A stretch of 64,000 nt of DNA from Stichopus chloronotus (taxonomy: Eukaryota > Echinodermata > Holothuroidea > Aspidochirotida > Stichopodidae): assembly GCA_021234535.1 (NCBI GenBank), contig CM037845.1, forward strand, positions 5,298,501-5,362,500, read 5' to 3'. Numbering within the stretch: position 1 is the stretch's first letter; each line of letters opens with the position of its first letter. A model generated the notes under the pieces. That model was given only the letters and a program-made list of their open reading frames with translations, made no database searches and had not been told where the DNA came from. Positions 1 to 12,373 of this stretch are shown in pieces. The translations under genes were made by a program, and so were the position numbers.

Positions 1-839
1 ACTTCTAGTGGAATATTACGTCAGTGAAACAATCAAACAACCTATGGGCCATAAACGAAATGAAATTTAAATGCATTACAATACCAGGCGTATAACGACG
101 TTAAGTCCTTATATAGGTCTTCATCTAACGTTACACATTTCATGGTAATTAACTAGCGTTAGCCCTAAGTAGTAAGTTAGAAGCACAGAGAATAACATTT
201 AGCCTACGCAGATACACGAACAATGCAAATAGGAATGTGTTGGGGGGGGGGGGGAGGATACTATACTGCACGAAACAGAACTAGCTCTTGACCATGATGT
301 TAACATCACTAACAATTTACACTAATGATGGCAAATTGTACTATTTCGATCATTTCGATCAACGTACGCGATACTGCAAATGACAGACGTAGCCGCAAAG
401 ACACAGCTAGAAAACGCAGACAGGCAGTAGAAGCACAAACACGCAAAAAAAAAAGTCTGGGTGGTGACTACTGCTGTATAACTGCCCGAAATAGACATTA
501 TGTTTTGCAACACACATGCAACACACTAATATCAACGAACATGGGCAAAACATTTTTTGAACGAAAGAACCAACGTACACAATATACAGAACTAATACAC
601 AGGAAACAGCTACTTCTATGATTTCTACTTACATACGAATACAATAAATAGGATACAATCGCAGCAGATATACACCCAGGAATAACTATACAAAGAACAG
701 TAAGCAAACCGCACAATGGCATATGCAGTACAGTTCTATATGAAACAAACACGTGTTTACATCATTCCAAAACAATAGGGCTAGTCCACTTATCAGACTG
801 TACCATTGAAAAACCCAAAAACAACGCAGTGATGTGACC
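1..839. other. Intergenic, no gene seen
   Basis: AT-rich sequence with a G homopolymer at about 240-254. The short open frames on both strands have no family resemblance or splice context that I can support. I see no functional element before the transposon at 840. Confidence 0.5.
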
Positions 840-1260
840 CAGTGGCGGCGCTACGGAGGGGGGGGGGGGGCATGAGGGGGCATTTGCCCCTCCAGATTGT
901 TTCCTTGCTTCCCCCCCAGTTGCCTCCCCAGTTCCCAAAGAAAAAAAATTTGGGAACCTTGGAGTATGGTCAACCGAAAAGATAAATAATATAAAAATAA
1001 ATAATATACCTCTCTTGGGACTTAATTTTCCACCCACAGATATGCTAAAACCTCAGAGCTTCCGGGGGCTTCCCCCTGGACCCCCACCGGGGCTTTGCCC
1101 CTGGACCCCACCAGGGGCCCTAAGGCGGGGCCCTGTAAACCACCCGCACGGCCTCGGTTAGCGCTCGGTTTCGCGCTGCGCGAAAATCGTTGCCCCCTAA
1201 TATTTTCCTCTGCCCTCAGTTTGCCCCCCCCCCAAGTCTGACATCCTGGCGCCGCCACTG
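840..1260. mobile_element. hAT-like non-autonomous DNA transposon (MITE)
   Basis: The segment starts CAGTGGCGGCGCT and ends GGCGCCGCCACTG, an inverted terminal repeat of the CAGTGGCGG type common in hAT elements. The interior is far more GC-rich than its surroundings and carries repeated proline-codon-like C/G runs and the phrase CCAGGGG. A target duplication is suggested by GTGATGTG (829-836) and GTGATGTC (1261-1268), 7 of 8 bases, but the left copy sits three bases off the terminus, so this is not clean. No transposase frame is present. Superfamily is inferred from the terminus only. Confidence 0.65.
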
Positions 1261-1269
1261 GTGATGTCA

Positions 1270-2690
1270 ATCCAAACTGCAGCAAAGACTGACCTCAGGT
1301 ATTAAATTATTTTCATGAATAAAGATTCATCTAGGATGGTTTTCTCTATTGCCGAGTCCTCCTACAACTTGTGGACTATGGTTCACTTCATTATTTACCT
1401 ATCCTGATGTCAGTAAAAGTAGCTTAATCAAAAGTGTCTCCCTTTATATATTGGGTAGAAACCTGGATCTAAAAATTGTTTATTAAAATCAAAATAAAAA
1501 GACTGTAAAATAAAATCTGAAGCAATTTTTCTGTGCAATGAAAGGAAAGGCCATTCCAGAGAGGATGGGAGTAGCAGCATGCAGGTGTCAAAAGTACAGT
1601 CAGAAGTGCACACCATCCCCCTTCAAAAAGAAAACCCTAACAAATACTGCTATATTCCAGATTAGCAAGTTACCGTCGAAGTGGCAGTAAGTCAGGCACT
1701 ACATTCTTTGATTACTTTCACACCGATATTCGCACTTGTCATCAAAAGGACTGTTTTTTTTTTTTTTTCTATTTGTCAGAGTTCAGTCAGTTTTACGTGC
1801 ACTTGCAGTTGCACCGGCGTACTACTAGTAATTGTTCAACTTCAACTCCTACCACGACTTCACACAAAACATAAATCCGTAATTCGTTAATGGAATGCCA
1901 GTCTTACATTAATCTGAGAAATAAAGTACTTTTGCTGAGTTTTTTTACAAATCAGTTATTTAATCCCACAAAGATTTGCCCGCGTTCTACGCATGTAACG
2001 TTTTACGTCCCCGCAATCCGCACACTGTGTGCACACGATAGTTCCTACTTCGCGCAACTGGTAAAACGTACTTCGCGCAAACTGCTACCACCTGGACCTA
2101 TTTTGCTCACCTGTGACGTCACAAAATGCCAGTTGGCCAAACTCTCCTTATATACGGCTCTGATCATAACTCCAAATTCGTAGGGGATTTTTGAAAAGGT
2201 CACATTACTTTTTAGGTAGTTAACAGTTGGTGAAAGTAATTTTAATGGACATGTGGACAACTTTTTCGGAATTTTTCCTTCGTGATGGTTCCTTTCAATG
2301 TGGATTAAATATTGAAGTAGGCGCATTGAAGTATGGTGTGAAAATGGGTCCAATTGAAGCAATATTGGAAGAGTTATGGACTTTTCGCCAACGGAACATT
2401 GTCAGTCGAGGCGAAGTTTGATTTGCCCCAGTGACACTGTATGCTAGAATTCGACGGGCCACTTGCAGGAAAGGTACCATCCAAGGAACGAAAAAATTAA
2501 GAGTGTCATGAATTGCTAATGTGTCAGCTTCCTAAAAAGTCAGCTTACTGTATATCTGTTGAAAACTTCTACAAGGCTTTAGAGACCACATTACTTTTGT
2601 GATTTAGTGTATTAGTCAATGAGGCAATTACTAGGGGTATGCTACATTTAGCGTGTTCAAATCGGGTCTCGTATGATGGGTTTAGGAATT
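1270..2690. other. Intergenic, with a promoter-like patch
   Basis: No coding sequence recognised. The stretch at 1980-2160 is unusually rich in CpG. It contains a near-tandem phrase (ACTTCGCGCAA at about 2048 and 2071), a palindromic TGACGTCA (CRE-type) near 2114, and TTATATAC near 2149. The latter two have promoter-like spacing, but no transcript is evident downstream before the LINE remnant. Confidence 0.35.
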
Positions 2691-2714
2691 TGTGGTTAGG
2701 CGCTGGTGGTTAAA

Positions 2715-4220
2715 CTTTCTCTCCTTGAAGCTAAAAAACGGCAAGAATCCTGGTTATGATAATCTATCGAATGAAATTCTCAAACACATGGCTGATGTAA
2801 TACTTATTCCAGTTACTTCATATTATCTATCTTTCTTTCTCATGGAGTACTTCCGTGTGAACTAAATATCGCAAAGATAGTGAAGATTTTCAAATGTGGT
2901 GACCGAATCATTTTCCCTAATTACAGACCAAATCATTTTCCCTAATTACAGACCAAAATCTGTTTTGCCTTCGACTTTAAAACTTTTTGAACGTCTTTGC
3001 ATATGATCGACTCTATAATTTTAATTGTTTATGAGCAGCAAGTGCGGATTTCGCATATGATCATTCTAGGTATATGCCAGCTTTAAGCCTTGATAACATT
3101 GCTAAAGGTCTGGATAATAATATTACTACAGCTCGTGTAGTTCTATTGACCTTTCTAGATTTGCCTGTGAAGCAATTGACCATCACATTGTTTTAAATAC
3201 AGTAAATTGTTTCCTTACGGCGTTCGAGGTATTGTACATAACTTGTTCAGAATCTTAACCATCGATGCACTAATGTTCATTTTATTGATTCCTCTTCAAT
3301 TACACGTTCTTTAATAGTGATGTAGCACAAGATCCATATACTTTGACCACTCTTATCTATTCTACAGTATATGTGAGTGATGTCATAAGTCCTCGGTCAA
3401 CTTAATACTACGGTCTTTCTCAATAGGAATCTAAGTGACACTCTTGCTGAAGATAGTTTTGAATTTTTACACATCCCAAATTAGACGAGATCAAACAAAT
3501 TTTCTCTAAATATTTTGAAAACTAAATTTATTGTCAACGGAATTAGTTTTGACTACAAAAATAATTTTGCCAACAGCATGAGAGTTTTGACGGCTAAATG
3601 ACTTTTAGTGTCAAACGGACTTTCTTTGACGGCTTCATAACATGTGAACTTGGAGTAATTACTTGGTGCAAATGGCTTGGCCATATCTGTCTTATTGTAG
3701 GCTGTGAGTCACTGAGGTTAGCAGAGGTTACAATCTCATAAAGCGAATGCGCAATATCCAAAACTATATTTCAAACTTGTTTTGAACGTTACTGTGGTAT
3801 GCATATAGGTAGTCGGCCTTTATAAGGAGAATATTCTGTCCTCTTCTTTGAGTTCAGTTACTTGGCCAAAGTCTACATGTGTCTCATTAGGGTAAAAAGT
3901 TGGTCCAGGTCTTTGCAAGGCTAACTGTGGATAGCAGTATAGTATACTTAAATCCTTATCTGTAAATTACCATTATAAATGCTGAAAATCAACCACTATA
4001 ATCAGTTGATATTCTGGCTAAACTATCTTACCATCGGTTCAGAGGTCTCTAGTTATTGTCCTGCTTTAGTGATACAAATACTGTATGTTTGTTTCTGATT
4101 TAATATATTTTGACGATTAACAGAGCCACCTGCTCTTATATGTGACACTTCGAAACATATTACTGTCTTTAAGAGCAGTCTCCCAGTATAGAAGGCCTAC
4201 TCTTACACTGATTATTTTTT
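2715..4220 (+). pseudogene. Decayed CR1/L2/Jockey-like LINE reverse transcriptase
   Basis: The plus strand, read across several frames, gives the standard order of a non-LTR retrotransposon reverse transcriptase. Near 2735 it reads LKNGKNPGYDNLSNEIL, the fingers motif seen as GxDGLSNEILK in such elements. Near 2930 comes NYRPKSVLPS, then ILGPLLFILYVSDVI-like sequence near 3330-3375, and later CELGVITW-like and C-terminal thumb-region phrases to about 4200. Stops and frameshifts are frequent, and a 25-bp tandem duplication (ATTTTCCCTAATTACAGACC unit, about 2910-2956) interrupts the NYRP region. The catalytic FADD box is not readable. This is an old, inactive copy. The clade is inferred from motif style, and the 5' end and endonuclease are not visible. 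Confidence 0.75.
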
Positions 4221-4229
4221 TTACAATAT

Positions 4230-5430
4230 ACAATCTTCTCTGTATCGAAGCTTAACAAAAACAACATTACCATGATCGTAACTATCGAGGCACTGATTAA
4301 ATTGAATCAACCAAAACATGAAATGATTTTTAACTTCCCCCCTTTTTTTTACATATTGCCTCATTTCGTACATTAGGCAGGTGTAAAGTTACAAGAAAAC
4401 TTTCGAAGCGTGAGTTCCGCAACACTTCTTCGTTTGAGGCAGAATACACTGTCGAGTTTTCAATTTTTCAGTTTTCAAAAATATTCCGAAGTACTACAAC
4501 AGACACTGGTGTACCTATGATTAGTCAAAGGGACTGCATAGGGAGGAGGAACAAAGGATCAACTAGTCAGAGGAACATACAAACTGAAGGGAGCAGACGG
4601 TTGAGGGGAGTGACCAGGCCGGCGGAATAAAATGATATGGGAGCCGACAAGACTATAAGCTGAGTGCCACCATCATTTGACGCGGAGAGGACAAGAACTG
4701 TTTTTATTTAGGGTGCTCTAAAAGATTCACCATTTCAACAATCATACAATGTGAATGTAAAGAGCTTGGAAGGGGAAATAAAGATGTAATTAGATACTCA
4801 AATACAGTTATACAAATACATAATACTGGAAAAATAATTAGTTACTAATTTGGCTCTATATTTCACGAATGTACAAAATATGACACATACAAAGTATATG
4901 CAAATATACAATATATACAAAATAGAAGGAAATGCAAATTTCAGTAATTCGGCGCCCTCCAGGGAGGTGTGATGGTATTGCCAGTTTTCTGCCTTCAAAT
5001 TCAAGCAAGTACAGTATGCGTCATAAAATGGCAAATTTTAATCACACTTTTTCATTGGAAAACTCCCAATGAGATTAATTTTTTCATCCAATAAAATATT
5101 GACAATTAAAATTTTCTGAAAATTACATTCTGAGCCTGGGAAGTGCGATTTCCAGCAAAAGGGGGTAGGGGTTGTGTATGTTTTTCTGGTACGTTCCTCT
5201 TTAAACAATGTTAGCGCCCCACTTATACAGTCTTCAAACAATTGTCAGTTCACCCTAAGCCCTAATCAAAAGTTCTGGCTTCGCGCCAATGCAACAGCCT
5301 AGGGAGAAACTGTATCCATATCACACTGTATCACACTAGCCTCGCTGATGTCCGCTCGACGATATCCTGGGAAAACAGATCTTGCTACACCCATAGCAGC
5401 TCACTAATAGTAGCGCACTAAGTCTCTTGA
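4230..5430. other. Intergenic, no gene seen
   Basis: AT-rich sequence with short spurious frames on the minus strand (4798-5241) that lack family resemblance. I see no structured repeat here. Confidence 0.5.
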
Positions 5431-5439
5431 GACTACTTG

Positions 5440-5522
5440 AAACAGTCACTGTGACTCCACTGTGACCCCCCAATCACTGTGACCCCCAATCACTGTGACC
5501 CCAAGTCACTGTGACTCCCAAT
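5440..5522 (+). repeat. Short minisatellite, about 17-18 bp unit
   Basis: Four to five tandem copies of CACTGTGACCCCCAAT-like units (variants TGACTCC, TGACCCCCC, TGACCCCAAG). The array directly abuts a copy of the dispersed repeat family described at 35275, so it probably expanded at that element's edge. Confidence 0.8.
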
Positions 5523-5800
5523 GAACCAGAAAGCCGAAAGGCTTTGTGATTCCTTGCCACATGGTTATATTAGGCCTATAACAAAGTTGAAATATCCACA
5601 TGACAAGTATAAGATCAACTGCAGTTATTTTTCTTGATACAACACAAGCCTTTAACTCACAATGATCTTTACTTTGGGTAACCTGACATCACCGTGACAT
5701 TTGACGTCCACCAAAAGCAATAGGGATCACCTACCCAGTATGGCCAACCCACACATCAAGTACAGTATGATATCAGTCAACATTACCCTTCTGGAAAGTC
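5523..5800 (-). repeat. Dispersed repeat, GGTCA-rich family, copy 1
   Basis: Phrases such as GGCTTTGTGATTCCTTGCC, CCAAAAGCAATAGGGATCA, CAGTATGGCCAACCCACACA and TTACCCTTCTGGA are the reverse complement of phrases at 35275-35950. This identifies a diverged copy in the opposite orientation. Confidence 0.6.
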
Positions 5801-5939
5801 ACTACCACATTTCCAACAGTGGGCTTTGTTTGTACCATTTCTTTTTGGCGCTGTCCCAGTTTTTAGGTAGTTTACTTTGTACTGTTTCCACTTTTGGTCC
5901 TTCAATTTCTGTAGCATTTTGATCCGAGATCATAAGTGC

Positions 5940-6440
5940 TCACCCTAAGTCAAGTATCTCAGTTAAGTTGCGGTTCGGTTCCTTCAACACTCTTCGACGC
6001 AATCGTGACGAACTGCAACTTTGAATTATCTGTGATTTGATTTCTTTATCTATATCCATAAACTGACAATAATTTGCTAATTGCCTCAGCCTGGTGGTAA
6101 ACACATCCAACGTTTCACCTTCCCCTTGCTTCGCTTGACGAAACTTGAAAATCGCGTATTCAGTATTTTTCATAAGTTGAAAATACTCCGTCAGCTTGGT
6201 TTTTGCTGTGTCATAATCTGTAGAGTCTCCAGTTTCATTAATTGTTTGAAATATTTCAGGTACGCTTTCCCCTCCAAAATGAAGTAACATTGCCCTTTTA
6301 CGAGCTTCATCCTTGATATCAAATGCAATGAAGAAGTTTTCCAATCGAAGTAGCCATTTCTCCCACCGCATGCCAATGCTTACATGATCCAAATTATCTC
6401 CGAGACTGAACTCAGGAAAATGTGGATACGACATTTTCAT
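5940..6440 (-). CDS. Ty3-type retrotransposon gag, N-terminal part
   Basis: An uninterrupted 166-codon frame from an ATG at 6440 reading MKMSYPHFPEFSL at its start. The sequence has the usual layout of Ty3/Gypsy gag matrix-capsid proteins of invertebrates: WEKWLLRLENFFIAFDI near residues 32-48, RAMLLHFGGE near 69, and a capsid-type stretch with FKFRQAKQGEGETLDVFTTR and LRQLANYC (about 117-146). Gag proteins bind element RNA and build the cytoplasmic particle. The frame stops after ILDLG, where full-length relatives continue towards a zinc knuckle, so this is a 5' fragment. Upstream on the minus strand lies a primer-binding-like site. The frame has no internal stops, unlike the other retroelements here. 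It also ends at CTTAGG|GTGAGC, a plausible 5' splice site, so a captured host exon is possible but unproven. Confidence 0.8.
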   Translation of the reverse strand: MKMSYPHFPEFSLGDNLDHVSIGMRWEKWLLRLENFFIAFDIKDEARKRAMLLHFGGESVPEIFQTINETGDSTDYDTAKTKLTEYFQLMKNTEYAIFKFRQAKQGEGETLDVFTTRLRQLANYCQFMDIDKEIKSQIIQSCSSSRLRRRVLKEPNRNLTEILDLG

Positions 6441-6515
6441 TGTCAGAATTTAATAACTTTTCTTCTAGTATTAAGGTCTTCCTTGAAGGTTTTCAGAGTC
6501 CTTAATAAAAGGATG

Positions 6516-6530
6516 CCATCTTCATCGCCA
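6516..6530 (-). other. Candidate primer-binding site and LTR edge
   Basis: On the minus strand, TGGCGATGAAGATGG follows AAATCTGACA. A TG..CA-type LTR end followed by TGGCGA(C/T)GA is the usual arrangement at the 5' leader of Ty3-type elements, and the gag ATG lies about 75 bases further on. The LTR itself probably extends to higher coordinates, but its outer end is not defined. Confidence 0.5.
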
Positions 6531-6599
6531 TTGTCAGATTTTGAGAAAACACACTGGAGACTCGGCAATGCATCTTGCTACTTGTATTTCTGATGATAT

Positions 6600-6846
6600 A
6601 TACAGTAACTGCAGATTATTCTAATAGTAATATTTATGGAATGCCTTAATATACACAGGAGACAGTCAGTGGTAGACTGGGCAGGAGTCAGGCTTTGGTC
6701 TATCAAAGAGATAAATGAAGCGCAGGTGACAGCTATCTGACCCCATGACCTCCAAGTTACTGAGACAACCTATGGAGGCCTCTGAGGGAGTGTTTGAAAA
6801 GTAAAAAGTTATTCTCTACTTACAAATGCAGTATATTGAAAATACT
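6600..6846. other. Possible LTR remnant or intergenic
   Basis: Lies on the outer side of the putative LTR edge at 6531. I could not find a paired LTR or a terminal dinucleotide that fixes its limit. Confidence 0.25.
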
Positions 6847-6950
6847 ATTTCAAACATGACATGGTCCTGAGTGGCTTCCAGTAGGCTGGGAAAATGATAT
6901 TTCAAACATGACATGGTCCTGATTGGCTACCTTAGGCTGAAAAAGCTTAA
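6847..6950 (+). repeat. 52-bp tandem duplication
   Basis: Two adjacent copies (6847-6898 and 6899-6950), both beginning ATTTCAAACATGACATGG and continuing TCCTGA(G/T)TGGCT. The copies differ at only a few positions, so the duplication is fairly recent. Confidence 0.85.
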
Positions 6951-7287
6951 ATAACTTTGCAATGACAACAATACCTATTGAGTTAACTGTGTGGAAGGAA
7001 TCAACAAATGCCAATAGTAATTTGGTACAATCTAGCCCCATATAGATTTGTACAGTAGTTTATAATAACCGCAATAATGGTGTTTACGCTACTATCATTG
7101 TTTTATAGTGAAAAATTATCCCTTCGTCTCTATTGCTAAGCATTAAATTTCACAGGGTCACGAATCTGTTAATAACAGACAACCGTATCAAATTTAAAAC
7201 AAATCTGACCCACGGATAAGGAACTATGGCAGTTTTAAATTTTTTTTTTTTATTTTACAGTAGTAGTTCGTCCTGGTTGACAACTGC

Positions 7288-7640
7288 CGACGCACCCGAC
7301 AGAATCCGACGATATCCGACACTTGCCACTATTTAAAAATTTTACTCCTAAAAAATGTTGTAAGAAAAACGTCGGGTCACCCGACGAAGTGGGGGTCTAT
7401 TCATGAGAGGATTATATCGATTTTAATTGACCACAAATGCGTTGGAAGTGTTGGTAATGCCGACGGTTTTGGAAAGAAAGAACTGGGAAAGTTGGTTAGT
7501 GATAAAATCTCACTATACAGTATCTCAGGGTTAACACCAAATGCGTTTATAAGGAATTCTACTGTATCATTCTGTATGTAATTTGTCCTTTAGAGCAAAA
7601 ACGTCGGACGCGACACTTTTTCCGACGGCTTGACAAGCCA
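7288..7640. repeat. CCGACG/CGTCGG cluster, left subterminal
   Basis: At least four CCGAC words occur in the first 35 bases, then a near-perfect palindrome CGTCGGGTCACCCGACG at 7370-7386, then isolated CCGACGG and CGTCGGACGCG further in. Between words the sequence is unrelated, so this is a spaced-word array and not an ordinary tandem repeat. Confidence 0.7.
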
Positions 7641-8743
7641 CACAGTGCTCAAGGCAGAACTGCTATTGCAGAACTCTTGTGTATGAAAAACTTAGAAAGA
7701 GGTGGAGAGAGAGAGAGGGAAAAACACACTCACCACACAAGACCTTTCAATGCACAGTGCTTATGCAAACTGTCGAAGCGACAATAGACTTTCTTGGTGA
7801 AGTTATAATCTTGCGGGAATAAATGTTGAAAATATCACGTTTGTACTCGTTCCCTGAAAATACACTGCAAGTAGCAACGTTATTCGCTATTTGTGGCGCG
7901 AGATTTTCAGTATTTGGTAGAGACATAATTGCATGGTTTAGCACTATAAACGCGCTTCTGGGCGTTGTGTAGGCCTAGATATATTCTGTTGGGTGAAGAC
8001 GTACTATTCCTGAGCGTAATATTAGAAGTTATGAACCTCATTTACTATTTTGTCCACTAACGGCACTTAAACACCGATCGCGCAGTATGTAACAACAGAT
8101 CGGGAAACATGTACAACGTGCACGTGTAGCCGTTGACGTTTCACTCAGTAATACACGTCACCGCATTATTTACATAAAGTCCCTCATTGGGGGTAGAGCA
8201 ATTGATAGTATTTTCCAGGGAGGGTGTGGCACAATAACTTGCTACTGGGCGCGCGGAGCGTATCTAACTTTTTTGAGGACGTACCAGATCAACTGTATGC
8301 AATGTCTTTACGTACGCCGCCTTTCCCTATCACGAGTATGTACGATGTGCACATATTTACATATTTACTGCGTGACTTATCATCAAATGAAGGCTATATC
8401 TGAATTAAAGGTTTATCGACATGCTGTCGTTTTGTTATTATTTCTTGCAAATTCACACCACCACTCACGGTGGACGAGTTACGTTTCACTGTTTGTCAGA
8501 ACATTCTGACAATGTTGAAATATTTTGACGAACCTTGTTTACTAATTTGGGCCAACTTATTTTCTTCAATGTGGCCCTCTGTCATCTGCAATGAGATTCA
8601 TAAGGGTCACTCACTATCTGTTGTTTTTATTTTGCAAGTGTAGTAATAATTGGTCCTTTTGCTAGTGCTTTGAAAAAAAAAAATGTGAAGATTCACGTCT
8701 ATTCATGAACGTATTAAGCTGCACTGGCTTCACCCAAGACAAT

Positions 8744-9030
8744 GACTTCGTCGGAAGTGTCGGTTAATTCTAACCGACGACGCTTTGATACAAAGAGTAG
8801 TAGAAGGAATTGTTGAGTAAACAAAAGGAGCAAAGGCTGCCTGTAAAAGGATTACCATACAGTCTCTGTTGTACAAAATAGTCGAAAAGTGTCGGATCGA
8901 CGGGTTATTCCGACGATTAGAATAGGAAGGATATCTACAAAAGGAAGCAGTGTGCTTGACACTGCACCAAAGAGAGAAAAAAACAAAACAGAAAAACACT
9001 GTCGACCCGACTGTGTACACCGACGTATCT
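8744..9030. repeat. CCGACG/CGTCGG cluster, internal
   Basis: Words CGTCGGAAGTGTCGG, AACCGACGACG, GTCGGATCGACGGG, CCGACGATTAG, GTCGACCCGAC and ACCGACG are spread over about 290 bases. This may mark the end of a second related element, because it sits well inside the 7256-12401 boundaries. Confidence 0.6.
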
Positions 9031-10893
9031 GGAAGAAAATATTCAAGATAGACACACACTGAGTAGCCTAGTATACTTTTCTACAATGCTTGCCTTCTCA
9101 TCGCTCTTCAATCGCCAACATTACCATTCAGTGCCACATCCACACAGCAGCGATTTTCTCACAGTTGAAAGTATTTCAAAACTCTCGTCACATATGTTGG
9201 CTATGTAAATCAAATGTTTATCCACTGGTTATTGCTAAGCTATTATTTTCGACAAATTCACATCATCGGTGTGTGCAAAAGGGCTTGGTTCTCAAGCAAG
9301 ATCCCTCTTCTCCCGTTCATGAACAACCTCGCATGTACAGTAACAATAAAGAAAACTTAAGGTCAAACATAATTTTATTCTTCTAGGTTTTCAGTATACA
9401 ACTTGCAATCACTTTACAGTTACTTGTAGGAAAGTTATTAATTATATCCAAAACTTTACATAACCGCAAAAGCTTGGGAACCACTACTGTAGACTATACA
9501 AAACACATAGCAGGAATAAATTCATTTGAGGTAGCCTATAGCATAGCACAAACGGGACTTTTAACTACTGCGGAGTATACCTAGCATATGAAATAATAAT
9601 CAAACCATGCAGATGTCTTCATAATCAAGGGAGACAGTATTACAGTTTTCAGCATTCTTACTGGTCTTCAATTGCCCTCAGGGTAGTTGTTTCAACTGAA
9701 CAGATTTTTACATTTATTCACAGGTCTCAAATCTAACATTGACCAGAGAACACAGCATTGGACATAATGACTCAGTGTCGACAGTAAGGCGAGTTATAGC
9801 CCCCCCCCCCCCATAACACGAAAGTTTGCTCTATGGGTGTGTTTCACTATTTAACCATTCCTAAAATACGAAAAAACAACCATAACCATAAAATTGTTAA
9901 ATTAATAGTCACCTCTCATAAAGTTATAGCGCCATGCTTCCCCATTCTTTTAGGATTACTGAGCGTCCTAAAATATATGTCCTTAACGACCTGAATTATT
10001 TAAATGAAACAAAAAATCGTCCTTTGCAAACACGACATTAGTGTACAAAGTTCAAACGAATATCGACATCAGGCCGATTAGTGGATGATCGGCCCAAAAT
10101 CACATCTACTACCAGTTATCCCATACCAATTACTAAAACAAAAAATGTGGGAGGATGATTATTTACAAGTTGTATTTTAATTTCTTGAGCTGTGAAAATT
10201 ACAAAAAGAAAAAAAAGATAAACATCTGTACACTCTTAAACAATGTATTTCTTTACTAAGGGTGCCAGGTCTGCATACTTTTCTTGACCTGTGGTTCGTG
10301 ACTTCACTTTTGTTTTTCTTGTAATTTTTTTTTGGGGGGGGCAGGTACTGTTCTGCATGGAAACAGGCAAAACCAAACAATACAAATTAATATTTCATAT
10401 TCAGTGAAGTGAATCGTTGTTTGATATCTTCATGTGGCGTTTTGTTGCAAAAACACTTTCAAGTTAGCCTACCATATACAGGTGTACAAAAAATTGTCAT
10501 CACGAGCATCCAGTTTCAAGTTAAGTACGATTCATCATAGCAAAACCGTTTTGTTTATTCTTTGCTACCATCAGTGTTGCTGTTGTTGTCTTGTTGTCTC
10601 AAAGACACGAACAAAAGATTGTGGTTTCTGTAATTGCAGTATAAGACGGAATCTACCAATAGACTGGTTCTAGTTGAAGCAACTGCACCTGTTAATGAAT
10701 AAGATCGATTACATTCTTGACCATTATAAATCTATACTGCTGCTCAGGATATTCATTGCAAACTATGCATGATACAGGAATAGAAACCACTAAAAATTTG
10801 GTGCAGAAAAGCTGTCAGTAGTGTCCAAAACTTCACTTAATTACAAAGTGGATTATTGGAGACACAATTAGAACGATCTGAAGCAATAAGGTG

Positions 10894-11457
10894 GAGGCCC
10901 GTGGCCAGGAACTAGCACTGGGGGAGGGGGGACAAACAACTCATGGAGGGGCACCACCAGGGATGGCCGGGTGTATTTTTCCAGCATTGTGGGGGGGTCT
11001 AGTGGAGCGCATGTCATCATTATGTAGAATTATGAACTACCTGAGCGGAGCGTCACCTTCTGTTGGCGTGGACCACCAGAAAAAAAAGTCAGAAAATACC
11101 CCTAGAGGATATTGCATTTGCAGGCGCCCTCTTGCAAAACCATAAAACGGTTTGCTTAAGAAGGGTGGGGTATAAGGGGATATGGCCATCCAACCACCTG
11201 CAACCAACCGCGTAACGTGCGATAATCTTGGAATTTTTAGAGAGAAAAAAACATTAGCCTACAGAAAGCAAAATACATTTTTAAGTTTGCTTCCTATTAC
11301 TTTTGCTGAATAATTACCAGGTCACACCGAGCCACTGTTTACCAGCAGTAAAATTTTATTTTCTATCGATTTTCCGTACGGTGGGGGGGGGGAACAGTGG
11401 TCCGCACGGGGTGGGGACGTCCCTCGGTCCCCGCCTGTCTATGGGCCTGATATTGTG
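10894..11457. mobile_element. MITE nested in the large TIR element
   Basis: ATAAGGTG occurs at 10886-10893 and again at 11458-11465, a perfect 8-bp direct repeat consistent with a hAT-size target duplication. The left side begins GAGGCCCGTGGCCAGG; near the right side AGGCCCATAGACAGG appears in reverse complement, but it lies eight bases inside the duplication, so the right terminus is irregular. The interior is G-run rich. No transposase frame. Confidence 0.5.
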
Positions 11458-12233
11458 ATAAGGTGATTTTCCTTAGTTTACCTGAGCAGGTATTTGGGGT
11501 CCTTGATTTTCAGCATCTAATTCCTTTTCTTTTCAACGTTTCCAAACCGGTTCCCCAAAAATCCGGGATTTTCCGTTGAGGTAGACAAATATTTCTATGG
11601 GGGTTTAACAATACGCAGTGCTACTAGTCCGCACCACCACCCGGCCCAATCGGCAGTACTAGAAAAGTACAAGTAGGCTATGCAAATAATTTCAGCACGA
11701 CAATAATCAGATCAGAAAAAAATCTTTGATATTGCTTCAAAACTTGAATACTCCACGAAATGGCACAATGTCATGTAAACCAAACTATATTTCATACATT
11801 TGTTGATGTTTAAGATGCTAAAGTGTGTCATGAAAAGTAATACAAAAGATCGTTTAAACTTTTGGGAAAATTTTCGGTAATCATATCCTAACGTGGTGGT
11901 GTGTATAGCAAATAGCCTAACCACCTCGGCAACTACGCAATTCATCGTCACCGTTTTTTCACATGCTTCGGTAAGTCCCGGACATTATTAGGTTCTTGTT
12001 TTCACTCCATCTTTTTATTATGTTACATTATGTATCTTTTCAATGTGTAACCCCTAAAATTAGAAAAGAGAGAGGTGAGCGAAGACCCTAGATTACAACT
12101 AAGTAGCCTTGGCCTATAGTACCGTACTGACTACAAGCCAGCTTCCTGTGCCTATTGTGTTCATTAGTAGTCGCGTAACCGCAAAACACAGGTAAGAGAA
12201 AACCACAACTATTGTTCACTGACATCCTAGGAA

Positions 12234-12373
12234 TTAAGGCCGACGGTTTTGAAGGCCACCCGACGTTTTTTGAAGGCAGATCGTCGACATTTTCGTGTGC
12301 TGACGGTCTAAATTTTTCAACCGACGAATGCGACAGTTTCCGACGGTTTCCGACAGTTTTGCCCCCGACGTCT
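12234..12373. repeat. CCGACG cluster, right subterminal
   Basis: CCGACGG, CCCGACG, CGTCGAC, TGACGG, CCGACGAATGCGAC, CCGACGGTTTCCGAC and CCCCGACG follow each other up to the right inverted repeat at 12374. This mirrors the left end. Confidence 0.7.

Noticed and set aside
1022..1285. Minus-strand ORF rich in Pro, Gly and Ala
   Set aside because: Lies in the G/C-run interior of the hAT-like MITE; low-complexity shadow without protein features.
8730..9059. 109-codon minus-strand frame with hydrophobic start
   Set aside because: Coincides with the CCGACG word cluster; composition follows the repeated words and a second overlapping frame is equally open.
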